A DNA stretch of 64,000 nt from Kitasatospora herbaricolor (GTDB lineage: Bacteria > Actinomycetota > Actinomycetes > Streptomycetales > Streptomycetaceae), in contig NZ_JAUSVA010000002.1 of the NCBI RefSeq assembly GCF_030813695.1, positions 5,332,001 through 5,396,000 of the forward strand. The letters run 5' to 3'. The stretch's first letter is position 1, and the number at the start of each line of letters is the position of its first letter. The position numbers were made by a program, and so were the translations under genes. Below the pieces are notes generated by a model. The model did no database searches and had not been told where the DNA came from. It was given only the letters and a program-made list of their open reading frames with translations. Shown here piece by piece: positions 35,674-44,151 of this stretch.

Positions 35674-36792
35674 GTGATGCCACTGTGGTCACGCGCGCAG
35701 CAGCAGGATTTCCGGAGCCGGGTGCGCGGCTGCCTGCTCGGCGGGGCGATCGGCGACGCGCTCGGGGCCGGCATCGAGTTCGAGTCGCTGGAGAAGATCC
35801 AGGCCGCGCACGGCCCGCAGGGGGTGACCGGCTACGTCCCCGCCTACGGCCGGACCGGTGCGATAACCGACGACACCCAGATGTCCCTGTTCACCGTGGA
35901 CGGCCTGATCCGGGCCCACATCCGCCGGGACAGCGGCGGCTGGCACCCGCCCACCGACGTCCACCTGGCCTACCTGCGGTGGGCCGCCACCCAGCGCGAC
36001 TGGGGGCCGGACGAGCGGCGCCCGGACCTCGGCTGGCTCGGCCGCGAGGAGTGGCTGTACGCCCAGCGGGCACCCGGCCAGGCCTGCCTGTCCGGGCTCT
36101 CCGGTCCGCAGGCGGACCGCCTGGGCACCCTGGACGCCCCCAAGAACCCGCACTCCAAGGGCTGCGGCACGGTGATGCGGGCCGCGCCGTTCGGGCTGCT
36201 CACCTCCTGGGAGCCGGGCCTGGTATTCCAGCTGGCCGTGGAGTGCTCGGTGCTGACGCACGGCCACCCCACCGGCTACCTCTCGGCGGGGGCGCTGGCG
36301 GTGATCGTCCACACGGTGGCCCGCGGCGGCACCCTGGAGGAGGGCGTGCACCTCGCGCTGGCCCTGCTCTCCGAGCGGCCGTCGCACGAGGAGACCACGG
36401 CGGCGCTCCGGGGCGCGCTGGACGCCGTCCGGGCCGGGGAGCCGTCCGCGGAGCGGGTGGAGGCGCTCGGCGAGGGCTGGGTCGCGGAGGAGGCGCTGGC
36501 GATCGGCGTCTACTGCGCGCTGGTGGCCTACGACGTGAAGTCCGGGCTGCTGCTCGCGGTCAACCACTCGGGGGACAGCGACTCCACCGGTGCGATCTGC
36601 GGCAACCTGCTCGGCGCGCTGCACGGGGACACCGCGCTGCCGCCGGAGCTGCTGGCCGCGCTGGAGGGCCGGGGGACGATCCTGGAACTGGCGGACGACT
36701 TCGTGCTGGAGCTGATGCACGGACCGGAGCTGCACGGCCAGGACGCGGGGGAGGGAGCGGCCTGGGCGGTGCGTTACCCGGTGGTCCGCTGA
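35674..36792 (+). CDS. ADP-ribosylglycohydrolase family protein (DraG/ARH-like)
   Basis: Removes ADP-ribose from proteins or small molecules, 372 residues. Di-metal ligands are in GAIGDALGAGIEFE, the DDTQM of AITDDTQMSLF, and HSGDSDSTGAICGNLLGA near residue 300. The SKGCGTVMRAAP segment is the family loop. The GTG at 35674 has AAAGG nine bases upstream; ATG 35677, one codon on, is nearly as likely. No ADP-ribosyltransferase lies nearby, so it is probably a housekeeping reverser rather than part of a toxin pair. Monocistronic, ended by a hairpin. Confidence 0.9.
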   Translation: MMPLWSRAQQQDFRSRVRGCLLGGAIGDALGAGIEFESLEKIQAAHGPQGVTGYVPAYGRTGAITDDTQMSLFTVDGLIRAHIRRDSGGWHPPTDVHLAYLRWAATQRDWGPDERRPDLGWLGREEWLYAQRAPGQACLSGLSGPQADRLGTLDAPKNPHSKGCGTVMRAAPFGLLTSWEPGLVFQLAVECSVLTHGHPTGYLSAGALAVIVHTVARGGTLEEGVHLALALLSERPSHEETTAALRGALDAVRAGEPSAERVEALGEGWVAEEALAIGVYCALVAYDVKSGLLLAVNHSGDSDSTGAICGNLLGALHGDTALPPELLAALEGRGTILELADDFVLELMHGPELHGQDAGEGAAWAVRYPVVR

Positions 36793-36827
36793 CCCGGCGG
36801 GACGGACGTGCCGGGGGCGGGCGTGGT

Positions 36828-36863
36828 ACCGGTGCCCTCCGCCGGACGACGGCGGGCACCGGT
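36828..36863. terminator. Terminator between ADP-ribosylglycohydrolase and DUF397 genes
   Basis: Outer stem ACCGGTGC/GCACCGGT and inner CCGCCG/CGGCGG with a three-base bulge. The flanking genes converge on it. Confidence 0.7.
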
Positions 36864-36895
36864 GCGGGCGGACTGTGACAACAAGTGAGGGCGGG

Positions 36896-37105
36896 TCAGA
36901 TCTCGCCGAACGATCCCGAGCCGGCCGCGGTGGCGAACGAGGCCCAGGCCTCCTTGGAGAAGTGCAGCTGCGGACCGTGGGGGTCCTTGGAGTCGCGTAC
37001 CGCGACGGCGGCCGCGCTCGGCACGGCGATCTCCACACAGGCGCCGTTGCCGCCGCTGTGGCTGCTCTTGCGCCAGGTGAGGCCGTTCTCGGACGTGGTG
37101 GTCAT
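36896..37105 (-). CDS. DUF397 small protein
   Basis: Small actinomycete protein, 69 residues, with the DUF397 pattern WRKSSHSGGNGACVEIA, a middle VAVRDSKDP and a final LHFSKEAWASF. Such proteins are nearly always encoded beside an XRE regulator with DUF5753, as here: its ATG overlaps the regulator's stop in an ATGA. In Streptomyces some pairs behave like regulator and antagonist in development (BldB/WhiJ-like). The function of this pair is inferred only by family. Confidence 0.92.
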   Translation of the reverse strand: MTTTSENGLTWRKSSHSGGNGACVEIAVPSAAAVAVRDSKDPHGPQLHFSKEAWASFATAAGSGSFGEI

Positions 37106-37959
37106 GGTTGGTACCCCTCTGCGATCTTGGCTATCAGTGACCGGCTCTCCGCGACACTCAGGGCCGCGGCCCTCAGGTGGTCGTACAGTCCGGTATAGCG
37201 GCGCACGTCGGCGTCCTTCTCCAGGTAGAGGTCGCTTGTCACCCCTTCGAAGTAGACAACCGTCGAATCCGCGGACTCGGGGAACTCCATCAGGGAGAAT
37301 GTCCCGGTCATGCCGGGGTGGGCGCCGTGCGAGAACGGGATCACCTGCAGATTGATGTTGGAGCGGGCGCTCAGTTCGAGCAGCTGGTTCAGCTGGCGGT
37401 ACATCACCTCGGAGCCGCCGACCTCGCGGCGCAGCACGGCCTCGTCTATCACCGCCCAGAGGCTGCCCAGCTGGTTCTCCCCGTAGATCCGGCTCTGCCG
37501 CTTGAGGCGCACCTCCACCCGCCGCGACACGGCCGTGGCGTCGGTGTCCGGCTGGGTGCCGAGCACCACGGCCTCGGCGTACGCCTGGGTCTGCAGCAGC
37601 CCCGGCACGAAGGAGGACTCGTAGGCCCGGATCGAGGAGGCCTCCGCCTCCAGGCCGATGTAGACGCTGTAGGGGATGTCGCTGAACTCGTGCCACCAGC
37701 CGCGCTGCCGGGACTCCCTGGCCATCTCCATCAGCCCGGCGCGGATCCGCTCGTCGTCCACGTTGTAGACGTCGCAGAGGTCCCTGACGTCCCGTTGGCT
37801 GATGCTGCGGCGGCCGTTCTCCAGCCGACTGATCTTGGACTGGGAGACCATCAGCCGGCCGGCCACCTCCTCGGCCGTCATTCCCAGGGTCTCGCGCAGG
37901 CGCCGCAGTTCGGCGCCGAGCCTTCGGCGGCGCACTGTGGGATTGATGCTCGCGGACAC
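37102..37959 (-). CDS. XRE-family regulator with DUF5753 (WhiJ-like)
   Basis: DNA-binding protein, 285 residues. The N-terminal helix-turn-helix (about 14-70) reads LGAELRRLRETLGMTAEEVAGRL then SQSKISRLENGRRSIS. The C-terminal DUF5753 domain begins near residue 100 at IRAYESSFVPGLLQT and includes RLKRQSRIYGENQ, VIPFSHGAHPGM and FSLMEFPESADSTVVYFEG. GTG 37959 is chosen from GGAGG five bases upstream; the frame is open further upstream but with unrelated sequence. Translationally coupled to DUF397. Streptomyces carry many such pairs, some of which gate development. Confidence 0.92.
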   Translation of the reverse strand: MSASINPTVRRRRLGAELRRLRETLGMTAEEVAGRLMVSQSKISRLENGRRSISQRDVRDLCDVYNVDDERIRAGLMEMARESRQRGWWHEFSDIPYSVYIGLEAEASSIRAYESSFVPGLLQTQAYAEAVVLGTQPDTDATAVSRRVEVRLKRQSRIYGENQLGSLWAVIDEAVLRREVGGSEVMYRQLNQLLELSARSNINLQVIPFSHGAHPGMTGTFSLMEFPESADSTVVYFEGVTSDLYLEKDADVRRYTGLYDHLRAAALSVAESRSLIAKIAEGYQP

Positions 37960-38295
37960 ATCGACCTCCGGCCGGGCCTCTGGTGCTCGTTGGACCGGCA
38001 ATCCTCGGAACAGTGTGGAAATTGGTACCAACCCCCCTGACTTGGAGCAGCATGCCACCTTGGATCGGGTCGGCGCCGGGGAATCGCGGGAGCGCAGTAG
38101 AACAGATCATCGGAAAAGCGCTTCGGCGAGACGGCGGCCGTCCCTGGGTGGTAGGAGCGACACTACGGCTGGGTACGGCAGAGGGGCGGCCACCCGGCGA
38201 CTTCCGTGCCGGGCGACCGCCCCTCGATACCTGCTGGTTGCTCACTCGCGACTATCGGCGCGCGCCGCTCGCCACGCGCCGTCCGGACCGTCGGC

Positions 38296-39024
38296 TCACC
38301 GGGCACCGACCCGGGTGGGTACGGCCCGGCCGCCGGGCTGCCGGCTGCCGGGCACCGGCGCGGCGGCCGACTGGGCGTTGTTGTTTCGGCCCTGCTGGGA
38401 CGGAAGGCCGTTCTGCACGTCCATCACGGCGTGCGCGACCATCCCACCGAGCGGGTCGTAACGGATCAGGTCGCGCAGCCGTGACCGCGACGACCTGCCC
38501 TCGTTGCCCGGGTAGAGATGCTTGCCGAGGCCCACGGCGTGGGCCAGTGCGGCCAGTGCGGCCGTCCTCGGGTCCGGCGGCACACCGGTCCGGATCGACG
38601 TGTCGAGACGCTGCTTGATGGCGGCGTTCGAGCAGTCGTCCGACGCCTGGTAGCGCGTCGTCGGAAGGACCCCGCACACCTGTCCCGGCACCGCAGTCAC
38701 CATGCCGCACCGTTCGAGGTGCGCCAGGTAGGTCTGCCGGAGCCCCAGCCGGGGCCCGCCGATCCAGTGCGCCGCACGTACCGGACTGCCACGACGGCGC
38801 AGCAGTTCCAGGGCGTGGTCCAGAGTGGGGTCGCCGGTCGGTCGTGGCAGCACCACGGCGATCCGGTCCCCATCCGGGACTATCCGTCCGGCCAGGGACA
38901 GCTCGACGAGCTGTGCCCCGGCGAGTCCGAGGTCGAGGGTCTGCGGCTGCGCCGTGGTACCCGTGGTCGGGTCCAGGGCGAGCAACAAGAGTTCCTCGGG
39001 AATTGTTCTGCGGCTCTTGCCCAT
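38296..39024 (-). CDS. GPP34 family (Golgi phosphoprotein 3-like) protein
   Basis: Cytoplasmic peripheral-membrane protein, 242 residues. The GPP34 domain starts at PEELLLLALDPTTGT and continues through LGLAGAQLVELSLAGRI, a middle RQTYLAHLERCGMV and a C-terminal ALAALAHAVGLGKHLYPGNEGR. In eukaryotes GOLPH3 binds PI4P and glycosyltransferases; in actinobacteria the role is unknown and paralogues are common. ATG 39024 lies below GGGGAGGCTTGG. The last ~30 residues (after VMDVQNGLPSQQG) are Asn/Pro/Gly-rich and unlike the domain. Divergent from the carboxypeptidase across 300 bases. Confidence 0.85.
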   Translation of the reverse strand: MGKSRRTIPEELLLLALDPTTGTTAQPQTLDLGLAGAQLVELSLAGRIVPDGDRIAVVLPRPTGDPTLDHALELLRRRGSPVRAAHWIGGPRLGLRQTYLAHLERCGMVTAVPGQVCGVLPTTRYQASDDCSNAAIKQRLDTSIRTGVPPDPRTAALAALAHAVGLGKHLYPGNEGRSSRSRLRDLIRYDPLGGMVAHAVMDVQNGLPSQQGRNNNAQSAAAPVPGSRQPGGRAVPTRVGAR

Positions 39025-39324
39025 CCAAGCCTCCCCGCGTGGATGAATGACAGAGTGACGCCTCTCACACGGCCTTGTCGAGTACGCCTCCGAATCGTGA
39101 CCTTGCGCCACGAGGCGGGAACCAGCGGCGCCAAGGCGGGCGTCTGAACACCGGACGGGCCTGGGAACGGCCGTACGACCGCAATAACCGCCGGTCGGAC
39201 GGGGTGTGGGTGGCCGGATCGGCCGTCGCGTGGCGGAGACTGTACAGGTACATGGGGCGGGGTGGCGGCTTCCCGAATTCGGGTCGGCCGGTGCCCCGCC
39301 AGGCGTATGAGGAGGCTGGGTTAC
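39025..39324. other. Divergent intergenic region, GPP34 / carboxypeptidase
   Basis: Three hundred bases without a credible gene. It should hold both divergent promoters, but no clear -35/-10 pairs or operators were recognised. Short frames crossing it lack coding bias and ribosome sites. Confidence 0.5.
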
Positions 39325-41913
39325 GTGGGTGAGTCCCCCGACAGAGTGCTGCGCGACGGGGAGCGGGACCAGGAGCGGGAGACCCCGCCGGCCCGGCCGC
39401 AGGCCGGCACTGCCGGCGCTGAGGGCGCGGGCGGTGCTGCCGGTGCGGACGGCGCGGGTGGTGCGGCGGGGACTGCCGGTGCGGACGCCGCCGGCGCCAC
39501 GGTGCCGGCCGGCCCGACCGTGCAACTGCGCCTGCCCGCGGACGTGGCCTCCGGTGCTGCGGGTGCGGGTGCGGCTGCTGTTGCGGGGCGTCCGCGGGCC
39601 GCCGGGTCCACTGCCGTCACCGCGGCCGCCGGCGCCGCTGCCGGGGCCACCGCCCGGGCGGCCGGGCCGGACGCCGGGACGGGCGCGCGCAAGGGCCCGG
39701 ACGAGGACCGGGACGGGGCCGAGGGCAGGGACGGGGACCGCGACGCGGACTCCGCCCCGGACAGCGGCCCGGACGGCGCCGGGGAGCCCGCGCCCGCCGT
39801 GCCCGCCGTGCCCGCCGACCTGACGCTCGAACTGACCGTCCCGGCCCCGGAAACCCCGTCGGCCAAGGCCGCCAAGGCCGGTCCCACCGTGCAGCTGCGT
39901 GTCCGCGAAGTGGACAACCGGACCACCGCCCTGCGCCTGCCGGCGGACAACGCGACCACCGCGCTGCGCCTCCCCGGCGAGGTGCTGCGCCCGGCCTCGG
40001 CCGTCGAGGCCGACAAGAGCACTGGTGGGAAGCCCGTCGCCGAACCCGCCGCGCCCGCCGCCGAGGAGCCGGCCGCCGAGCCCGCCGTCGTCGGCGCCGC
40101 CGCGGACGAGGCCCCGGCGCGGCCGGCCGCGGTCGATCCGCGTCTCGCGATGCGGGACGGCGCGGGCCCCGGCACCCGCCCGCCCGGCCGGTCGGCGAAG
40201 CCCGGGACGGCCGACCGCACGGCCGACCGCACCGCCGATTCCGCCGAGCCGGTCGCCGAGCGGGTAGCCGAGCCGGCCGCCGACCCGGATGCGGCGCCCG
40301 CCGCCGGACGGACCGTCGAGCCGGCCGCCGCGCCCTCCCCCGACCTCGTCCGGACCGAGAAGCTGGAGAAGCCGCAGCCGCTGCGCGCCACCCGCCCCGA
40401 GCCCCCGGTCGGCGGCCGGGTGCCGGAGCCGCCCGCGCCCGCCCCGCTGCCTCAGCCCGAGCCTCAGCCCGAGCCCCTGCCCGAGCCGCCCGCGCCGAAG
40501 CCCGGCCCCCGGCCGGAGCCCGGTCCCGAGCCCCTCCCGGAGCCCGGGCCCCGGCCGCTGCCCGCACCCGAGCCGCTGCCCGCACCCGAGCCGCTGCCCG
40601 CACCCGAGCCGCTGCCCGCACCCGAGCCGCTCCCGCAGCCGGAGACCACCTCCGAGGCGATGCAGGTGCTGGCCGCGCTCAGTGCCCGTCCGGTCTCCCC
40701 GCTGCGCCGGGCGCTCAAGCGGATCACCATCTGGACGGTCTTCCTGTCCCTGGTGCTCGGTGTCGTGGTGGCGGCCCAGTTGCTGCGCCCGCTGCCGCGG
40801 CCCACGGTCGGGCTGAGCGTGGCCACCAGCTTCTCCTTCACCGGCAGCCCGCTGGCCATGCCCTGGCCGGCCAAGGGCCAGTCGGCGGCCCTGGTGGTCG
40901 GCGTGGGCGACATGGGCAGCTCCGGCCCGGAGACGCCGGCGCCGATCGCCAGTGTCACCAAGGTGATGAACGCCTACCTGATCCTGCGCGACCACCCGCT
41001 GAAGAAGGGCGAGACCGGCCCCAAGCTCACCGTCGACAAGCAGGCCGCCCAGGAGTCCAGCGACGCCGACCAGTCCAAGGTCACCCTCACCGAGGGCCAG
41101 CAGCTCACCCAGTACGAGGCGCTGGAGATGCTGATGCTCCCGTCGGCCAACAACGTGGCCCGGCTGCTGGCCCGTTGGGACTCCGGCACGGAGGAGGCCT
41201 TCGTCCGGAAGATGAACGAGGCGGCCGCCGGCTTCGGCATGACCAACACCAGCTACGTCGACCCGGCCGGCTTCAACGCGGACACCAAGAGCACCGCGAA
41301 GGACCAGCTGAAGCTCGCCGAGCAGGTCATGAAGAACGAGATCTTCCGCCAGGTCGTCGCCGAACCGGACACCAACTTCAACGGGCAGAAGGTGTTCAAC
41401 ACCAACATCCTGCTCTCCCCGAAGAACGGCGTCATCGGCGTCAAGACGGGCTCCAGCACCCCGGCCGGCGGCTGCCTGATGTGGGCGGCCGTCAAGGACA
41501 TCGGCGGCGTCCGGCGGATGATCCTCGGGGTCACCCTGGGACAGCCGGGCACGGCCACCGAGGGCATCCTCAAGGCCGTCCAGACGGTCAGCGCCAAGCA
41601 GATCACGGCGGCGCAGGGCGCCCTCACCGGGCAGACCCTGGCCAAGCAGGGCGACGTCGTCGGGTTCGTGGACGACGGCCTCGGCGGCAAGGTCCCGGTG
41701 GTGGCCACCAAGGACGTCACCGTGGCCGGCTGGGACGGCATCACCGCCACCCTGGCGCTGGAACCGGCCACGGTCGGGCACACCGCCAAGGCCGGCACCC
41801 AGGTGGGCGTGCTCAAGGCCGGCGTGGGCGAGGGCAGGGTCGAGGTCCCGGTGGCCCTGAAGTCCGACCTGGCCCCGCCGTCGATCCTGGCGCGGCTGAC
41901 CCGCTTGCTCTGA
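39325..41913 (+). CDS. Membrane D-alanyl-D-alanine carboxypeptidase (S11) with long proline-rich cytoplasmic region
   Basis: Peptidoglycan D,D-carboxypeptidase, 862 residues, far longer than the usual ~400. The first ~460 residues are disordered, Ala/Pro/Glu-rich, with the PTVQLRL motif twice, TTALRLP twice and a PEPLPA repeat. One membrane helix (about 466-487, IWTVFLSLVLGVVVAAQLL) places the catalytic domain outside. Active-site motifs are intact: Ser543-x-x-Lys546 (SVTK), Ser607-Ala-Asn (SANN), Lys707-Thr-Gly. GTG 39325 has AGGAGG nine bases upstream; ATG 39307 is less likely. Streptomyces homologues share the layout. The tail may be a Ser/Thr-kinase target or scaffold; that is inference. 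Confidence 0.88.
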   Translation: MGESPDRVLRDGERDQERETPPARPQAGTAGAEGAGGAAGADGAGGAAGTAGADAAGATVPAGPTVQLRLPADVASGAAGAGAAAVAGRPRAAGSTAVTAAAGAAAGATARAAGPDAGTGARKGPDEDRDGAEGRDGDRDADSAPDSGPDGAGEPAPAVPAVPADLTLELTVPAPETPSAKAAKAGPTVQLRVREVDNRTTALRLPADNATTALRLPGEVLRPASAVEADKSTGGKPVAEPAAPAAEEPAAEPAVVGAAADEAPARPAAVDPRLAMRDGAGPGTRPPGRSAKPGTADRTADRTADSAEPVAERVAEPAADPDAAPAAGRTVEPAAAPSPDLVRTEKLEKPQPLRATRPEPPVGGRVPEPPAPAPLPQPEPQPEPLPEPPAPKPGPRPEPGPEPLPEPGPRPLPAPEPLPAPEPLPAPEPLPAPEPLPQPETTSEAMQVLAALSARPVSPLRRALKRITIWTVFLSLVLGVVVAAQLLRPLPRPTVGLSVATSFSFTGSPLAMPWPAKGQSAALVVGVGDMGSSGPETPAPIASVTKVMNAYLILRDHPLKKGETGPKLTVDKQAAQESSDADQSKVTLTEGQQLTQYEALEMLMLPSANNVARLLARWDSGTEEAFVRKMNEAAAGFGMTNTSYVDPAGFNADTKSTAKDQLKLAEQVMKNEIFRQVVAEPDTNFNGQKVFNTNILLSPKNGVIGVKTGSSTPAGGCLMWAAVKDIGGVRRMILGVTLGQPGTATEGILKAVQTVSAKQITAAQGALTGQTLAKQGDVVGFVDDGLGGKVPVVATKDVTVAGWDGITATLALEPATVGHTAKAGTQVGVLKAGVGEGRVEVPVALKSDLAPPSILARLTRLL
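40555..40626 (+). repeat. In-frame 18-bp repeat, four perfect copies
   Basis: CCGCTGCCCGCACCCGAG is repeated four times exactly, encoding Pro-Leu-Pro-Ala-Pro-Glu hexads in the disordered part of the carboxypeptidase. Copy number could vary by slippage without breaking the frame. Confidence 0.95.
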
Positions 41914-41940
41914 CCCGACTGCTCCGACCCGCTGGCTCCG

Positions 41941-41974
41941 CCCGCCCGCCCGGCCCGCTCTGCGGCCGGGCGGG
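41941..41974 (+). terminator. Terminator of the carboxypeptidase gene
   Basis: Perfect 13-bp stem CGCCCGCCCGGCC/GGCCGGGCGGGCG with an eight-base loop, 27 bases past the stop, followed by CCGCTTTG. Confidence 0.8.
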
Positions 41975-42078
41975 CGGGCCGCTTTGTGCCCGGTCCTTAC
42001 CCCGCCCCTCGTCGTACCGGCACCTCCGGCCCCTTCCGGCGTGCCCCACCCGTGCCGCCGGGACGAGCCGGAACTGCT

Positions 42079-42110
42079 ACGGGACGGACGGTCGCAACCG
42101 TCCGTCCCGT
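42079..42110 (-). terminator. Terminator of the GT39-type gene
   Basis: Perfect 14-bp stem ACGGGACGGACGGT/ACCGTCCGTCCCGT with the tetraloop CGCA, 83 bases beyond the stop of the minus-strand glycosyltransferase gene. Confidence 0.75.
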
Positions 42111-42192
42111 CCTGGCCCCTGGGTCCCGTCCTTCGCCCCGTCCTCGTCCCGTTTCACGCGCCGTGCGCGGGTGCGCCCGGCCGCCGCACCGG

Positions 42193-43701
42193 TCAGCCCT
42201 TGAGCTCCAGCAGCGACACCGTCAGTCCCCGCATCTGCTTGACCTCGGTCGGCCGGTACTGCTCCAGCAGCGCGTTCGCCTGGGGGCCCGGCAGGCTGTG
42301 CAGCGGGTCCGCGGCGCCCTCGAAGGTCACCACCCAGATCCGGCCGCTCCGGCCGAGGCACTGGTTGGCCACCGGGCACTCGGTCGGGAAGAGGTCCTCG
42401 GCCTGGGCCGCCGTGTTCTGCAGGAACACCGGGAACGGGTGGAGGTTGCGCGGCAGGTAGAAGTTGACGCCGGGCCCGATCATCGCCCAGTTCTTCTCAC
42501 CGTACGGGGCGACCATGCCGTCCCCGGGGCGGAAGCCCGCCGCTATCACCGCGGCGGCGCTCCGGTAGTCGTCGTCCCACTCGTGCGAGAACGCGCCGCG
42601 CAGGGCCCGCTGCTGCGGCAGGGCCAGCACCGCCGGCACGGCGAGCAGGGCCAGGGCCAGCACCGCGCAGACCCTGGCCGGCGCCCAGCGCCGGGCCGTC
42701 GCGTAGAGCGCGCCCACCCCGCCGCCGGCCAGCGAGGCCCAGGCGGGCAGGGTGAAGAGCAGGTAGCGGTCGATGAAGTAGGAGGTCTCGCCGAGCGAGA
42801 CGGCCCAGACCCCGACCACCGGCACCACGGCGAGCAGCAGCAGCTGGAGCGCGGGCAGCCGCCGCCCGGACCACAGCAGGGTGGCCAGCGCCAGGGCTCC
42901 GAACACGTGGTAGACGTCCGCGGAGGCGAACAACTGCTTGCCGAAGCCGCGCAACGCGTACACGGTCGGGGTGGGGATCCAGCCGAGCTGGCGGTCCGAC
43001 TGGCTGCTGCCCAGCAGCATCAGCGGCACCACCGGCGCCAGCGCGGCCGCCACCGCCAGCGGGTAGTGCCAGAGCAGCCGGAGGTCCGGCGCGGACCGCG
43101 TCCGCCACAGGTGCAGCAGCACCAGGGCCAGCTGGCCGCCCACCGTGCTGAGCGAGATCAGGTGGGCGCCGCCCGCCAGCGCCAGGCAGGCGCTGAACGC
43201 GGCCCACCGGCCGAGGCCGGGCCGGTCCAGGGCCCGCAGCAACAGGAAGGTGGCGGCCGCCACCGCACAGGTGACCAGCGCGTACGAGCGGGCCTCCTGG
43301 GCGTACCGGGAGATGCTGGGGACGACCGCCAGGAGCAGCCCGGCGGCGAGGCCCGCCACCCGGCTGTCGAACATCCGTCGGGCGGTGAGCGCGGAGAAGG
43401 CCGCGGCGCCGGCCATCGCCAGCACGGACGGTAGCCGCAGGGCGACGGTCGAGTCGCCGACGACGGAGGTCCAGAAGTGCATCAGGACGTAGTAGACGCC
43501 GTTGCTGGCGTCCACGTGGTCCAGCATCCGCAGCAGGTCGCCGAGGCTGCGGGTGGAGGCGGTCCAGGTGGAGACCTCGTCCCGCCAGAGGCCAGGGGTG
43601 GTCATCCGGTAGCCGCCGACGCAGAGCGCGACCAGCGCGGGCCATATCCACACACTGCCCGTCAGCCGGGAAACGGTGCGGGCGGATGCGGATGGCGTCA
43701 T
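42193..43701 (-). CDS. GT39/ArnT-type polyprenol-phosphate glycosyltransferase
   Basis: Membrane glycosyltransferase of the GT-C superfamily, 502 residues, about eleven helices. The first extracytoplasmic loop GLWRDEVSTWTASTRSLGDLL contains the essential D-E motif. Further landmarks are the DASNGVYYVLMHFW loop, ARSYALVTCAVAAATFLLLRAL, and GETSYFIDRYLLFTLPAW. The C-terminal domain WDDDYRSAAAVIAAGF resembles other actinobacterial members annotated as mannosyltransferases. ATG 43701 has GAGG nine bases upstream; ATG 43734 would add eleven residues without a ribosome site. It would transfer sugar from a lipid carrier to protein or envelope glycans outside the membrane; the acceptor is unknown. 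Confidence 0.85.
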   Translation of the reverse strand: MTPSASARTVSRLTGSVWIWPALVALCVGGYRMTTPGLWRDEVSTWTASTRSLGDLLRMLDHVDASNGVYYVLMHFWTSVVGDSTVALRLPSVLAMAGAAAFSALTARRMFDSRVAGLAAGLLLAVVPSISRYAQEARSYALVTCAVAAATFLLLRALDRPGLGRWAAFSACLALAGGAHLISLSTVGGQLALVLLHLWRTRSAPDLRLLWHYPLAVAAALAPVVPLMLLGSSQSDRQLGWIPTPTVYALRGFGKQLFASADVYHVFGALALATLLWSGRRLPALQLLLLAVVPVVGVWAVSLGETSYFIDRYLLFTLPAWASLAGGGVGALYATARRWAPARVCAVLALALLAVPAVLALPQQRALRGAFSHEWDDDYRSAAAVIAAGFRPGDGMVAPYGEKNWAMIGPGVNFYLPRNLHPFPVFLQNTAAQAEDLFPTECPVANQCLGRSGRIWVVTFEGAADPLHSLPGPQANALLEQYRPTEVKQMRGLTVSLLELKG

Positions 43702-44151
43702 GGAGCGGAGCCTCGTGCTGGAAGGGAGCGTCATGAGGAAGCACCGGGCCGACAGGCGACCGGAACGGCTCCCAGGCTACTGGAGATGAGCGCTGACGAT
43801 TCATCCGGTTTCCTGAAAATGTTCGCCCCGGTACGGTCCTCGGGGCCGGTCCGCCCCGGCGCCCGCGCGGGCGCTGCCGGACGCCGTCCGTGACCGTGTG
43901 CCGAGCGACCCACGGGCGTCACGTACGGTGACGGCCGGCGCCAGGCGGCCGCGTTCGCCGCGCCCCGTTCCGGACCCGGCGGGCTTCCCCGCCCCCGCGC
44001 AGGCGCGTGCCCGGTCCGCCCTGCGGCCTGGCCGGGGAGGCCGGACCGGCGCCGTCGCGGCCTCCGGTGGCCGGCCGGTCCGCGGGGATGCCGGGCGGCG
44101 GCACCGGGCACCCGGACGAGGGCGTGGCCCGTCACCGCCGGTGGCCGGACC
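43702..44151. other. Intergenic region upstream of the GT39-type gene
   Basis: No gene supported. A perfect 14-base palindrome CGCCCGCGCGGGCG lies at 43860-43873, and a short AT-richer stretch near 43790-43830 may hold the GT39 promoter. The rest is GC-rich sequence downstream of the LysR gene with no motif recognised. Confidence 0.5.

Noticed and set aside
35674..36792. ADP-ribosylglycohydrolase as the antitoxin of a DarTG-like system
   Set aside because: No ADP-ribosyltransferase toxin gene is adjacent, and the fold is DraG/ARH rather than a DarG macrodomain.
40555..40626. Short regular repeats resembling a CRISPR array
   Set aside because: The units are contiguous without spacers, in frame, and encode Pro-Leu-Pro-Ala-Pro-Glu. 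There are no cas genes.
38296..41781. 1161-codon minus-strand frame spanning GPP34 and the carboxypeptidase
   Set aside because: Only its C-terminal 242 codons are a real gene (GPP34). The rest is antisense to the carboxypeptidase and full of repeats.
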